A stretch of 64,000 bases of DNA from Lachnoclostridium sp. GTDB taxonomy: Bacteria > Bacillota > Clostridia > Lachnospirales > Lachnospiraceae. Positions 33,435 to 42,022 of the stretch are shown here, piece after piece. Numbering within the stretch: position 1 is the first letter of the stretch; every line of letters starts with the position of its first letter. The stretch covers positions 1 through 64,000 of the forward strand of contig JAMPEB010000002.1 in assembly GCA_023665475.1 (NCBI GenBank). The letters run 5' to 3'. The translations under genes were made by a program, and so were the position numbers. Below the pieces are notes generated by a model that saw only the letters and a program-made list of their open reading frames with translations, did no database searches and was not told where the DNA came from.

Positions 33435-34040
33435 CTATTTCTCACATCTGTCAAATCCGGGATTAAAAGCATAGAAATTCTTGGCGTTCAATTTATCCTG
33501 TGTAATGCGGAGCGCCTCGCCGAACCGCTGGAAATGAACAACTTCCCTCATGCGCAGGAATTTAATAGGCTCGCGCACATCCGGGTCATCCACCAGCCGC
33601 AGAATATTGTCATAGGTGGTGCGTGCCTTCTGCTCTGCAGCCATATCTTCTGTCAAATCCGTGATGATATCGCCCGTAACCTGAAACTGTGAAGCCGAAA
33701 AAGGCATTCCCGATGCCGCCTGCGGCCATACGCCCACGGTATGGTCCACATAATAATTGGCAAACCCGCTTTTTTCAATCTCCTCCATTGACAGATTTCT
33801 GGTAAGCTGATGCACAATGGTTGCCACCATTTCCAGATGCGCCAGCTCCTCCGTACCGATATCCGTCAATACTCCGGCAACTTCACGATAAGGCATGGAA
33901 TACCGCTGAGACAGATAACGCATACTGGCACCCATCTCGCCGTCCGGCCCACCGTACTGGGAAATAATTGCCTGCGCTAATTTGGCATTGGGTTTTTTAA
34001 TGTTTACCGGATACTCCAATCGCTTTTCATAATTCCACAT
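33435..34040 (-). CDS. cotJC: Spore coat protein CotJC (manganese catalase family)
   Basis: A 201-residue four-helix protein of the Mn-catalase fold. The metal-ligand pattern is visible: GPDGEMGASMRYLSQR, TDIGTEELAHLEMVATI (EExxH) and AAEQKARTTYDNIL, then MREVVHFQRFGEAL (ExxxH type). It is deposited in the inner coat and may remove peroxide. It is the last gene of cotJA-cotJB-cotJC, one base after cotJB, followed by a strong terminator. A decayed copy of its 3' end occurs 2 kb away. Confidence 0.95.
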   Translation of the reverse strand: MWNYEKRLEYPVNIKKPNAKLAQAIISQYGGPDGEMGASMRYLSQRYSMPYREVAGVLTDIGTEELAHLEMVATIVHQLTRNLSMEEIEKSGFANYYVDHTVGVWPQAASGMPFSASQFQVTGDIITDLTEDMAAEQKARTTYDNILRLVDDPDVREPIKFLRMREVVHFQRFGEALRITQDKLNAKNFYAFNPGFDRCEK

Positions 34041-34295
34041 TTAACCGCACACTCCTTCCCAAGGCAGGGGAGCCATGCCCCAGCGCCAATCCTTGCTGCA
34101 ATCTGCCATATCCGTAGTCAACGGATAATATTTCTGCGAAAATTCCTTGATCAGTTGGGTTCTGATACGGTTATAATGATTAAAGTATTCCATTGCACTC
34201 CGGTCAAAAGGATGCGTATCCAGATAAAGGGTCAATTCCACCACCACAAAGCTCACAATGCCGATATCCTTTAACATCTGTTCCTGATTGTTCAT
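34041..34295 (-). CDS. cotJB: Spore coat protein CotJB
   Basis: An 84-residue protein with the CotJB pattern: VVVELTLYLDTHPFDRSAMEYFNHYN, then the PLT and DWRWGMAPLPWEG C-terminus. Its ATG overlaps the stop of cotJA (ATGA); AAGGAG lies nine bases before it. It is needed with CotJA and CotJC for the CotJ coat layer. The start at 34295 is preferred over ATG at 34304, which touches the ribosome site. Confidence 0.93.
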   Translation of the reverse strand: MNNQEQMLKDIGIVSFVVVELTLYLDTHPFDRSAMEYFNHYNRIRTQLIKEFSQKYYPLTTDMADCSKDWRWGMAPLPWEGVCG

Positions 34296-34462
34296 GATAC
34301 ACATCTCCTTCCCGTAAAAGGTTTATTTAATTCCGGGAAGATTGTTCCGCAATGATATGCTTTCTCTAAATCATCGTACATTTTATCAAAACGCTGCCAG
34401 GGAACATATGCCATGGCAAGCGGATATTTATCAAACTGCTCGTCGCTTCTGCAGTCCTGCAT
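34292..34462 (-). CDS. cotJA: Spore coat associated protein CotJA
   Basis: A 56-residue protein with the CotJA signature: PLAMAYVPWQRFDKMYDDLE, then AYHCGTIFPELNKPF. The family places it first in the cotJ operon, required for assembly of CotJC. Its TGA overlaps the cotJB start. A GAGGA site precedes the ATG, and a SigE-like -10 lies 32 bases upstream. Confidence 0.92.
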   Translation of the reverse strand: MQDCRSDEQFDKYPLAMAYVPWQRFDKMYDDLEKAYHCGTIFPELNKPFTGRRCVS

Positions 34463-34493
34463 AAATCACATTCCTCGTTTTATTGTTTTTACT

Positions 34494-34501
34494 ATTGTAT
34501 G
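34494..34501 (-). promoter_or_regulatory. SigE-like -10 of the cotJ operon
   Basis: On the minus strand CATACAAT matches the SigE -10 consensus (CATACAnT). cotJ is SigE-controlled in Bacillus subtilis. The -35 is not obvious. Confidence 0.45.
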
Positions 34502-34521
34502 AAAATCTAAGGTTTGTGTTC

Positions 34522-35964
34522 CTATTTTCCGGGTTCCGTTCCGGGCAGTCTTCTCCTGATAAGCCTGTTTTTTAATTTCTTCCCGTCAAAAGGAATCAGC
34601 GGATAGATATAGCTTTCATGGGAAATCGTTCTGTTGCAGGCAATGGACAAAATCGTGATAAGAATACCCGCAGCATAACCCCACGCCCCAAAAAGCTGCG
34701 CCAATATCAGGTTCAGAATCCTCATAAATTTCAGGGCGTAGCCCAGCTCATAATTTGCCTGCGTATAGTTTGCGATTGCCACAAACGCCATATACAGCAT
34801 GACCTCCGGGCTGAACCATCCGCTGTTTACGGAAAATTCTCCCAAGACCAGCGCCGCCATAACACTTAAAGGAGTGCTCAACATATTGGGCGTATTGATT
34901 GCCGCAAGCTTTAAGCCGTCTATGGCAAGCTCCAGAAGCAAAAACTGCCAGATAAGCGGTATATTGGGAGCTTCCTTCAACAAAATAAAGGAAAAGCTCT
35001 CCGGCACCCACTGGGGATGTGTGGCAAGGAGCAGATAGGTAGGAGTAAGCAGATAAGTTAAAACCGCAATCAAAAAGCGGGTCAGACGCAGATAAGTTCC
35101 CGTGATGGGCGGAAAATAATAATCATCCGCCTCCTCCACCACATCGAATATGGTGGTGGGCAGAATCATGGCGGAAGGGGAATTGTCCACCAAAATTACG
35201 ATATTTCCCTCTAGCACCTGCGCTGCCGCGGCATCCGGTCTTTCCGTATACTTAAATTTCGGGAAAGGATTGTACCATTTTCTTTGGTAAAGGCATTCCG
35301 CAAGGCTCTCCTGATTCATGGTCAGGGAATCCACCTGTATCTTCTCTATTTTCCGCCGGATATTTTCCAAGAATGTCTTGTCCACCCTCTCTTCCATATA
35401 GCACAGCACAATATCCGTCTTTGAGCTCTCTCCGGCATTCATGATTTCCATGCGAAGATCCTCGCTGCGGATTCTCCTGCGGATCAAAGCGGTATTAAAA
35501 ATTACGGTCTCTACAAATCCGTCCTTGGAGCCCCTTAAGACCTTATCTTTTTCCGGCTCTTCCACCCCTCTTGCCGGATAGGTTCTGGAATCGATTAACA
35601 GAGCCTCCGTATACCCGTCCACCAACAGAACAAAGATACCGGACAGCAGCGAATTTATAATGTTATCCCACTGCTTTGATAAATCCACTTCCACATAGGA
35701 AATATGCTGTTTTGACATGGCATGGGCATCCTTTGGCATCTTGTCCGGCGTCAGATCCAAAAATTGCTGCAACAGCTTTTGTATCAGGTCGTCCTTGCAA
35801 AAGCCGTCCACAAAGTACATACAGGCTTCTTTTCCGCCTATATGGATGGTACGGTACACAATATCAAAATTTTTTTCCACCCCTAAAACATGATTCAGAT
35901 ACTGAATGTCTTCTTTCAGATTTCCGGATATTTTGCTTTTTTGATTCTCTGCCCCATTATTCAC
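34522..35964 (-). CDS. SpoVAF/GerA-family spore germination protein
   Basis: A 480-residue membrane protein. A long hydrophilic N-terminus (about 290 residues, with LLVDGYTEALLIDSRTYPAR and KDGFVETVIFNTALIRRRIR) is followed by five to six spans (from about 300 to 450). The RGxxDGFVExxxFNTALIRRRI phrase is typical of GerA and SpoVAF proteins; the single-gene context favours SpoVAF over GerAA. Such proteins sit in the spore inner membrane and act in nutrient sensing or the release of calcium dipicolinate. GTG start with AAAGGGAG eight bases upstream, inside a hairpin that could mask the site. Confidence 0.8.
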   Translation of the reverse strand: MNNGAENQKSKISGNLKEDIQYLNHVLGVEKNFDIVYRTIHIGGKEACMYFVDGFCKDDLIQKLLQQFLDLTPDKMPKDAHAMSKQHISYVEVDLSKQWDNIINSLLSGIFVLLVDGYTEALLIDSRTYPARGVEEPEKDKVLRGSKDGFVETVIFNTALIRRRIRSEDLRMEIMNAGESSKTDIVLCYMEERVDKTFLENIRRKIEKIQVDSLTMNQESLAECLYQRKWYNPFPKFKYTERPDAAAAQVLEGNIVILVDNSPSAMILPTTIFDVVEEADDYYFPPITGTYLRLTRFLIAVLTYLLTPTYLLLATHPQWVPESFSFILLKEAPNIPLIWQFLLLELAIDGLKLAAINTPNMLSTPLSVMAALVLGEFSVNSGWFSPEVMLYMAFVAIANYTQANYELGYALKFMRILNLILAQLFGAWGYAAGILITILSIACNRTISHESYIYPLIPFDGKKLKNRLIRRRLPGTEPGK

Positions 35965-35972
35965 AATAAATA

Positions 35973-36023
35973 CTCCCTTTCCTGCTGATTATCATTTTTG
36001 TGATAGTTTAGCCTGAAAGGGAG
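35973..36023 (-). promoter_or_regulatory. Hairpin covering the SpoVAF-like ribosome site
   Basis: CTCCCTTTC (36015-36023 on the minus strand) is complementary to GAAAGGGAG (35973-35981), which is the ribosome site of the germination gene. An inner stem TATCA/TGATA (35990-36005) tightens the loop. Translation may depend on opening this structure. Confidence 0.5.
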
Positions 36024-36069
36024 CATTTCATTCTATGCTACAGAAAATATTTTCGTTAACGAGTATATC

Positions 36070-36600
36070 TTATTTTGAAAGAACGGGAGCTTCTGTGGTA
36101 CTTCCGAATCCGCCGTTCCGGATACCCTGTGCGTCATCGTCCACGGTGATTCCGTACTCCAGAAAAATCCCCTGCACAAATCCCGTACCCGCGGCGACTT
36201 CTACGGTTTTCCCCTCATTGGAATCATTAGTCAGCTTCACAAATATGTGACCTTCATTGTCGGAATAAAAATAATCGCTGTCAATAATTCCTACCGTATT
36301 ATTCATTTGCAGCCGGTATTTAAAGCCAAGACCGCTTCTGGGATACAGCTTAAGCACCCAGTCCTCTTCCATTTCCGCCCTGATGCCCGTAGGAATCCGG
36401 ACGGTCTGACCCGGCGCCAAAGAAAAAGGAAAGGGCGCATAAAAATCATATCCGGCGCTGCCTTTGGTAGCCCTTTGGGGAAGCTGTAAGACCTCATACA
36501 TTTTCTGCGCTTCCTCTTTCGTATATTGAGGAAAATCCTCCAATACAGCGTCTATAAATTTATCTTTGCTTACTTTATGAAACTTTGCTATCCTGTGCAT
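36070..36600 (-). CDS. dut: dUTP diphosphatase (dUTPase)
   Basis: A 176-residue trimeric-type dUTPase. Motifs: KGSAGYDFYAPFPF (1), YPRSGLGFKYRLQMNN (2), GIIDSDYFYSDNEGHIFVKL (3), and the C-terminal NGGFGSTTEAP (5). It hydrolyses dUTP to keep uracil out of DNA and provide dUMP. The N-terminal 40 residues are an extension, with KEEAQKMYEVLQLP. The start at 36600 has GGGAGG four bases upstream. It follows nrdG and nrdD as the third gene of a nucleotide operon. Confidence 0.93.
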   Translation of the reverse strand: MHRIAKFHKVSKDKFIDAVLEDFPQYTKEEAQKMYEVLQLPQRATKGSAGYDFYAPFPFSLAPGQTVRIPTGIRAEMEEDWVLKLYPRSGLGFKYRLQMNNTVGIIDSDYFYSDNEGHIFVKLTNDSNEGKTVEVAAGTGFVQGIFLEYGITVDDDAQGIRNGGFGSTTEAPVLSK

Positions 36601-36623
36601 GGTTCCTCCCGTCTTATTTCTTC

Positions 36624-37166
36624 TCATTCCGCCGTGTAAGCGGCATTTTTATCGATTTCCCTGTAATCCCCGCAGTGCAGGACGGGAGTTTCGGGCGTTT
36701 CGCTTTGCAAAGTCCGGGGGACATCAATCACACGCTGGTTTTTACTCCCCTTCCACAAAAGCTTTGCATCACTTTCTTCCACATGAAATTCTCCGTCCAC
36801 CAATACATCCACATACTGCATCACAGGATAGCTTCTGATATCCTCCCAGCTTGCGCCGGTGTATAGCCAGACGGTCTTGTCCGGATATTTTTGCTTAATC
36901 TCGGCTGCCAGCTCCCTCACATCCTGACGGTTTCCGGGATATAAAGGATCCCCGCCGGAAAAAGTAATGCCGGAAATATAGTCCTTATCCAATTGTTCAA
37001 AAATCTCCTGTCTGGCGGCCTCGTCAAACAAAAGACCTCCGTCCGGATTCCATGTAACAGGATTCTGGCACTCCCTGCAGCAATGGTCACAGCCCGCCAC
37101 CCAGAGAACTACCCGCAGACCGTCTCCGTTCCGCATGTCATCCTTGGTAATATTGTGATATCTCAT
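36624..37166 (-). CDS. nrdG: Anaerobic ribonucleotide reductase activating protein
   Basis: A 180-residue radical SAM enzyme that makes the glycyl radical of NrdD. It starts MRYHNITKDDMRNGDGLR; the cluster motif CxxxCxxC is CDHCCREC near residue 25, then ISGITFSGGDPLYPGNR. No clear ribosome site precedes the ATG; the intercistronic hairpin (37180-37231) ends 14 bases before it, so translation may be coupled to nrdD. The longer frame to 37229 is rejected because it would overlap the hairpin and lacks family similarity. Confidence 0.93.
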   Translation of the reverse strand: MRYHNITKDDMRNGDGLRVVLWVAGCDHCCRECQNPVTWNPDGGLLFDEAARQEIFEQLDKDYISGITFSGGDPLYPGNRQDVRELAAEIKQKYPDKTVWLYTGASWEDIRSYPVMQYVDVLVDGEFHVEESDAKLLWKGSKNQRVIDVPRTLQSETPETPVLHCGDYREIDKNAAYTAE

Positions 37167-37179
37167 AATAAATTCACAT

Positions 37180-37231
37180 ATGTGAAACCTTGCTCTTTGC
37201 ACAAGCATCCTTCGCCCGCATGGTTTCACAT
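37180..37231. repeat. Inverted repeat between nrdD and nrdG
   Basis: Perfect 10-base arms ATGTGAAACC (37180-37189) and GGTTTCACAT (37222-37231) with a 32-base loop; the outer arm includes the nrdD stop codon. Beside it is the palindrome TTCACATATGTGAA (37173-37186). It could protect or attenuate the mRNA between the two genes. Confidence 0.6.
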
Positions 37232-39424
37232 ACTTTTCCTTTCTGCAATTTCCGCCATTTTGGCGTCATTGAGTCTGGTATTGCCATGCACACGGGAATA
37301 GGACAGATATCCGTTCATCCTGTCTATCTTTGTAAGGTTATGGCTGCCGCATTTGGGACATACATCCATCTCCAATTCCTGATGTCCGCAGTCATCGCAA
37401 TAGGCAAGGGACAGATTGACCCCCTCATAAAAGCCCATATCCATGGCGCGGCGGATCAAGGTTCTCACCGCCTCAATATTATAATCGATAGGATATTTCA
37501 CATACTGAATCTTGCCGCCGTTGCTCAAATCCCAGAATCTGTTCTCCAAATCCTGCTTCTGGATGGGGGTGATATCCTCCGTCACATGGCAGTGGAAACT
37601 GTTGCTGACATATTCCCTGTCAGACACGCCCTCCACAATGCCGTATTTTTTGCGGAACTGCTTTACCTGAAGTCCGCAGAGACTCTCCGCAGGAGTTCCG
37701 TAAATGGCATAAAGGTTGCCGTCCTCTTCCTTAAATTCATTGATCTTCTGATTGATATGGTCAAGCACCTCCACGGCAAAAGCTCCGTCTTCCACCAAAG
37801 ATTTCCCGTTATACAGCTCCTGCAATTCATTTAAGGCAGTGATGCCGAAACTTGCGGTAGCCGATTTTAAAAGCGGTTTGATTTTATCCGTAAGCTTTAA
37901 ATTTCCTCCCCAAAATCCGCCTTCACAGTACGCCAGGGGATTGGTGGAAGCCCGCATCTCACCCAGATATGCATAGGTACGGATGTGAAGCTGGCGAATC
38001 AGGTTCAAATAATAATCTAGCACCTCATAAAAATCCCGGCTCTCTTTTCTCGCCTTTGCCAGAATCATGGGAAGATGCAGTGATACCGCTCCCACATTAA
38101 AACGCCCCACAAATATCGGTTCATCCTTATCATCTGCCGGATGCATGCCGCCCCTCACATACCAGGGGGACAAAAAGGCACGGCAGCCCATGGGAGAGAT
38201 AATCTTGCCATACTGCTTATAGATGCTCGCCACATACCCTTTTCCGGTAAGACTCAGCCAATCCGGATACATGGACTTGGCGGAACACTCCACCCCCGCC
38301 TCAAACACATCCTCCAAAGGCTTGCCCGGTCCGTGCAGATTCTCATCATACAAAAATACAATCTTAGGAAAGAGCACCGGTTTTTTGCATTCCTTTTTAC
38401 CCTGTCCGTTTTTCCTCACATTCAGCATGGTAATGGTCGCAAGCTTTGCAAATCTGCCCGTTCCGGTTCCCGCGGTTACGGTGATAAAGGGATAGTCCCC
38501 CCTGCTGCTTGCCACGGTATTGAATTTATACTCCCAGCCCTGAAAGCCCTGTTCAAATTCCTTTGTCACATCCTGATATGCCACTTCCTCGGCTTTTTTC
38601 CTGTCAATGCCGAGTCCCACATATTTTTCAATATTCCGTTTGTATGATTTCTCCGCATAGGGTTCTAAAATCATATCCACGCTGGGCACGGTAAATCCTC
38701 CGTACTGCTGGCTTGCGGCGCTTAACACAATATCGCCGATGACATCAAAGGCTACATCCAGAGTCTTAGGTTCATTGTACCAGATATTGCCCATCTCAAA
38801 GCCGCCGGAAAGCACATTGTTGACATCAAAGAGACAGCAGTTCATCGTATCCCTTCTTGCCGACATATCATGTACATAAATATATCCGTCCCTGCAGGCC
38901 TGAATCTCCTCCGTCGTCAAAAAGAACTTTTGGTACAACTCTTTATTTAACTGATTAAAAATCAAACTTCTCTTGGTAGACACCAGCGCCGAATCCGTAT
39001 TTGCATTTTCTTTGTCGCCGATATACATGATGGATTGGCTCTTTTTATAAACATCATCCAGCATCCGCACAAAATCCTGCTTGTAATTACGGTAATCCCT
39101 ATAGCTTTTTGCCACCACCGGTTTTACCTGTTCCAAAGCGCTCTCCACAATATTGTGCATAATGGGAATAGGCACCTCTTCCGCACCCAGCTCGTTTACT
39201 TTCTCTATCACATATTGGCAGATATCACATTTCTCCTGCTCCGTAAACTTGGTCAACGCCCTGTATGCACTTTTGCCCACCGCATTGATAACCTTTTGTA
39301 CATTAAAGGCTTCCACGCTGCCATCCTTCTTGATGACAACCACCTTTCTGTCCGGTTTGTAGCGCATACTGTAATCCACAACATCCTTGTCCGCCAAATC
39401 AAAATTACTGCTCATTTTACCCAT
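37226..39424 (-). CDS. nrdD: Anaerobic ribonucleoside-triphosphate reductase
   Basis: A 732-residue class III ribonucleotide reductase. The N-terminus is an ATP-cone (VVVIKKDGSVEAFNVQKVINAV) controlling activity. The body has the NrdD segments FVGRFNVGAVSLHLP and GTGTGRFAKLATI. A C-terminal zinc site (CDDCG, CPKCG) precedes the loop RMNGYLSY, where the glycyl radical forms. It supplies dNTPs without oxygen and needs nrdG, encoded directly after. Two NrdR-like boxes lie upstream. Length is normal. Confidence 0.95.
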   Translation of the reverse strand: MGKMSSNFDLADKDVVDYSMRYKPDRKVVVIKKDGSVEAFNVQKVINAVGKSAYRALTKFTEQEKCDICQYVIEKVNELGAEEVPIPIMHNIVESALEQVKPVVAKSYRDYRNYKQDFVRMLDDVYKKSQSIMYIGDKENANTDSALVSTKRSLIFNQLNKELYQKFFLTTEEIQACRDGYIYVHDMSARRDTMNCCLFDVNNVLSGGFEMGNIWYNEPKTLDVAFDVIGDIVLSAASQQYGGFTVPSVDMILEPYAEKSYKRNIEKYVGLGIDRKKAEEVAYQDVTKEFEQGFQGWEYKFNTVASSRGDYPFITVTAGTGTGRFAKLATITMLNVRKNGQGKKECKKPVLFPKIVFLYDENLHGPGKPLEDVFEAGVECSAKSMYPDWLSLTGKGYVASIYKQYGKIISPMGCRAFLSPWYVRGGMHPADDKDEPIFVGRFNVGAVSLHLPMILAKARKESRDFYEVLDYYLNLIRQLHIRTYAYLGEMRASTNPLAYCEGGFWGGNLKLTDKIKPLLKSATASFGITALNELQELYNGKSLVEDGAFAVEVLDHINQKINEFKEEDGNLYAIYGTPAESLCGLQVKQFRKKYGIVEGVSDREYVSNSFHCHVTEDITPIQKQDLENRFWDLSNGGKIQYVKYPIDYNIEAVRTLIRRAMDMGFYEGVNLSLAYCDDCGHQELEMDVCPKCGSHNLTKIDRMNGYLSYSRVHGNTRLNDAKMAEIAERKSM

Positions 39425-39805
39425 TCCTCTCCTCGAATTAACATTGATAGCATCTTGACATGATTATCCGGTCTTATTACCATGCGTTGTACTATATATG
39501 GATATTTTATCCTTTTGCAAAGCAACATATTGTGCCTTTACCTATCAGTATATAGAAACAAGAGTAGGTTTGTCAATGTGGGATTTGATTAAAAAATAGA
39601 CAAAAAGACACTCTGAAATTTAGATATCTTTTTAATGGATTTCCTCTTGACTGCTTTTGAAGTTCGGGAAATTAAGCTCTTTATTATATTGACTTATCCA
39701 GTCATTATTAAGAGCGTTTTGGTGACTGATTCGGTCAACTTTCTTTTGTCCATATCCTGTGCCTTACAATTGATATCCCGACTATGGATATCATGGTCCG
39801 AAACA
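39425..39805. promoter_or_regulatory. nrdD upstream region with candidate NrdR boxes
   Basis: TGTACTATATATGGAT (39489-39504) and GCAACATATTGTGCCT (39521-39536) resemble the ACACWATATATWGTGT NrdR box and are 31-32 bases apart centre to centre, close to three helical turns, the usual NrdR arrangement. A third similar site, CAGTATATAG, lies at 39545. The remaining 250 bases hold no clear gene; a minus-strand frame of about 45 codons ending near 39635 lacks a start and may be a gene remnant. Confidence 0.5.
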
Positions 39806-40795
39806 TTATGAATCCTGATTGTTCACAATATCCATAAGCCACTGTCTGTAGCTCTCTTTCACAAATTGGGGTGCGGCAATTTGTGCTTCCTTCCCGATTC
39901 CCGCAAGCCAGCCAAAAAACTGTCCGCTGACTATCACTTTAGTTCGGATGCGGAAATATCCGTCCTCCAACGGTCGGATGTCCGCCTCTTTGCCAAAGCG
40001 GTCCAGCACTACGCCGATAAAACGGTTAGGAAATACTAGCGAAACCGTCTCTTCTTCTCCTCCAAACATTCCGAAAGTACGGTTTGCATAAGATGCCACA
40101 TCCGACTGTTCAAACTGTTTTACGCCTTCTCTTTCTTCCGCCGTCACGGTCACCTGTCCCATCTTATCCACCCGGTAATGCTTGATAATGCCGTCCTTAC
40201 TGTCATATGCCGCCAGATAATAATTTTCTTCCCGCCAGATTAACACCCACGGACTGACTTTTCTGAAACCCTCTTCTCTGGGAACCAGCTCCTTTTTCAG
40301 ATTCCAGTCCAGATAGGAAAAGGATATCTGTTTGTTTTCCTGAATTGCCCTGTGAATATTGTCTATGCTATAATAAATGCTTTCATTTTCGGTTTTAATG
40401 CGTCCCGCCACATATACCTGTCTCTGTAGCTTGCCTGCGTCATGCTTTCCTGCTTTCAGCTCCAATTTCCCTATTAACTCCCTTGACTTCCGGGTCGTAA
40501 TAAAACGGGATGCCTGCACCGCATCCACCAAAAGCTTGAGTTCCGGCAGTTCAAATTCTCTGGACGCCATATAATAACCGCCCCCCAGCCTGCTCTGCAC
40601 CTGAATAATGTCATAGCCGAAATCGCACAGTTTTTCGATATCATCATAAATGCTTTTCCTCTCTGAATGAATCCCATATCCTTCCAGCCGCTCAATCAAC
40701 TCCGCCGTACTCATGACATGGCTTTCGTCTGTATTTTCCTCCAATATCTGTGCAATATACAAAAGCTTTAATTTCTGTCCCGATGATTTTGGCAT
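39806..40795 (-). CDS. WYL-domain transcriptional regulator
   Basis: A 329-residue regulator: a winged helix-turn-helix (about residues 10-75, AELIERLEGYGIHSERKSI then YDDIEKL), a WYL domain (about 140-215, ISFSYLDWNLKKELVPREEG and PWVLIWREENYYLAAYD) and a WCX C-terminal domain (FPNRFIGVVLDRFG). WYL domains bind nucleic acid or other ligands and often control DNA-repair or defence genes. GGAGG lies seven bases before the ATG. Its stop is 380 bases from nrdD, so it is not clearly linked. It is adjacent to, and follows, the nucleotidase gene on the same strand. Confidence 0.88.
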   Translation of the reverse strand: MPKSSGQKLKLLYIAQILEENTDESHVMSTAELIERLEGYGIHSERKSIYDDIEKLCDFGYDIIQVQSRLGGGYYMASREFELPELKLLVDAVQASRFITTRKSRELIGKLELKAGKHDAGKLQRQVYVAGRIKTENESIYYSIDNIHRAIQENKQISFSYLDWNLKKELVPREEGFRKVSPWVLIWREENYYLAAYDSKDGIIKHYRVDKMGQVTVTAEEREGVKQFEQSDVASYANRTFGMFGGEEETVSLVFPNRFIGVVLDRFGKEADIRPLEDGYFRIRTKVIVSGQFFGWLAGIGKEAQIAAPQFVKESYRQWLMDIVNNQDS

Positions 40796-40813
40796 CCCGA
40801 TACCTCCTGCTCT

Positions 40814-41515
40814 CTATATGTCATGAAATCCCAGCACTTCCCTAATCATGTGTAAATCGCTCACCTCATAATCGGGCTTCCACAAGGACGGGTTTTCGGT
40901 TCCTTCCGGTCGATACCAGCAAGTGGGAATCCCTGCCTGCACACCGCCCCTTATGTCGCTGGAAAGAGAATCCCCTACTAACAGGATTCTTCTTTTATCC
41001 TTTTCCTCAACATGTTCCAGACAATAATCAAAAAATCCCTTTTGGGGCTTGGGCGTCCCAATGGATTCCGAAATAAAAAATCCGTCCATAACATCATACA
41101 ATCCCGAAAGCTTCAGCTTGTTCATCTGCGTCTCGGCAATGCCGTTTGTCACCACATACTGCTTCACCCGGCTCTTGAGCATTCTGCATATTTCCAAGGA
41201 ATCATCTATCAGCCGGTATATATGCCCCAGATGATACTGGTATTCCTCCGCCATATTTCGGGCATCCTCACCCTGTATTTTGCATTCTTCAAAGAGTGTC
41301 CGAAATCTTCCGATAAACAGCTCTTCTTGGGTAACTTCTCCAAGTTCCAGCCTTTTCCAATACCTGTCATTAATCTGTGTATAGCGTTCCAATATTTCTT
41401 CCGTAATTTCTTTTCCGATGGTTTCAAAGCATTGTCCCAGAGAATGTCTCTGCGCATACAAAAAATCCAAAAGCGTTCCGTCCACATCCCACAATATTGT
41501 CGTAAACTGTCCCAT
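40814..41515 (-). CDS. YjjG-like HAD pyrimidine nucleotidase
   Basis: A 233-residue haloacid dehalogenase enzyme. Motif 1 is LWDVDGTLLDF, motif 2 VVTNG, motif 3 the lysine in GTPKPQKGFFDY, and motif 4 LLVGDSLSSDIRGG. The YjjG group removes phosphate from non-canonical pyrimidine nucleotides, cleaning the pool. GGGAG precedes the ATG and the WYL regulator gene follows 18 bases after its stop, so they may be co-transcribed. Confidence 0.88.
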   Translation of the reverse strand: MGQFTTILWDVDGTLLDFLYAQRHSLGQCFETIGKEITEEILERYTQINDRYWKRLELGEVTQEELFIGRFRTLFEECKIQGEDARNMAEEYQYHLGHIYRLIDDSLEICRMLKSRVKQYVVTNGIAETQMNKLKLSGLYDVMDGFFISESIGTPKPQKGFFDYCLEHVEEKDKRRILLVGDSLSSDIRGGVQAGIPTCWYRPEGTENPSLWKPDYEVSDLHMIREVLGFHDI

Positions 41516-41712
41516 GCTCCCTTCCTTTCCTCACAGTCCGAAATCATGAATGAAACCGGCTACAAAACAAGGCTGCCCATTATGATATTCCACCTGTCAA
41601 TTCATAATGTAACAGCCCTTCTCTATTCTATGATTTTCTGTTTACCGCATCTACTCTCCGGGCGGATATCCGGTCTGTACAGCGTTTTCATTAACTGCGC
41701 TTAAAGAATACC

Positions 41713-41901
41713 TTATTTATCAGTATTTACTGCACTTGCATCAGATGCTGCGGGTGCGGACGCTTCTGCGGTCTGCACTGCGGAATTCTTTGCCTTACGA
41801 AGCGTAATGCCGATAAAAACTCCCAGCGCCGCCAATGCCACGATTACCAATAACAGCATCAGATAAGATAAAAAAGCATTTGCAAATAATATTCCTTCCA
41901 T
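41713..41901 (-). CDS. Small membrane protein, 62 aa
   Basis: One or two hydrophobic helices (about residues 9-35, FLSYLMLLLVIVALAALGVF) followed by LRKAKNS and a low-complexity tail rich in Ala, Ser and Thr (TAEASAPAASDASAV). GGAGAGG lies eight bases before the ATG, so it is likely translated. No family is recognised. It stands between the MutS-like gene and the nucleotidase gene. Confidence 0.6.
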   Translation of the reverse strand: MEGILFANAFLSYLMLLLVIVALAALGVFIGITLRKAKNSAVQTAEASAPAASDASAVNTDK

Positions 41902-42022
41902 ATTTTAAACCTCTCCTTCTGTTATCCTTTTCTGTATTTCCGCGCCCCCAACCGGAACCTTACCTGTATATAAATCTTCTCATATCCTCTTTTTATAGTA
42001 TACCTTTTCCGAATGCTTTCCG

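Noticed and set aside
36303..36497. A small frame opposite and within dut
   Set aside because: It is another frame of the well-supported dUTPase gene.
41012..41704. A 230-codon plus-strand frame opposite the YjjG-like gene
   Set aside because: The HAD motifs are on the minus strand and the plus frame shows no domain.
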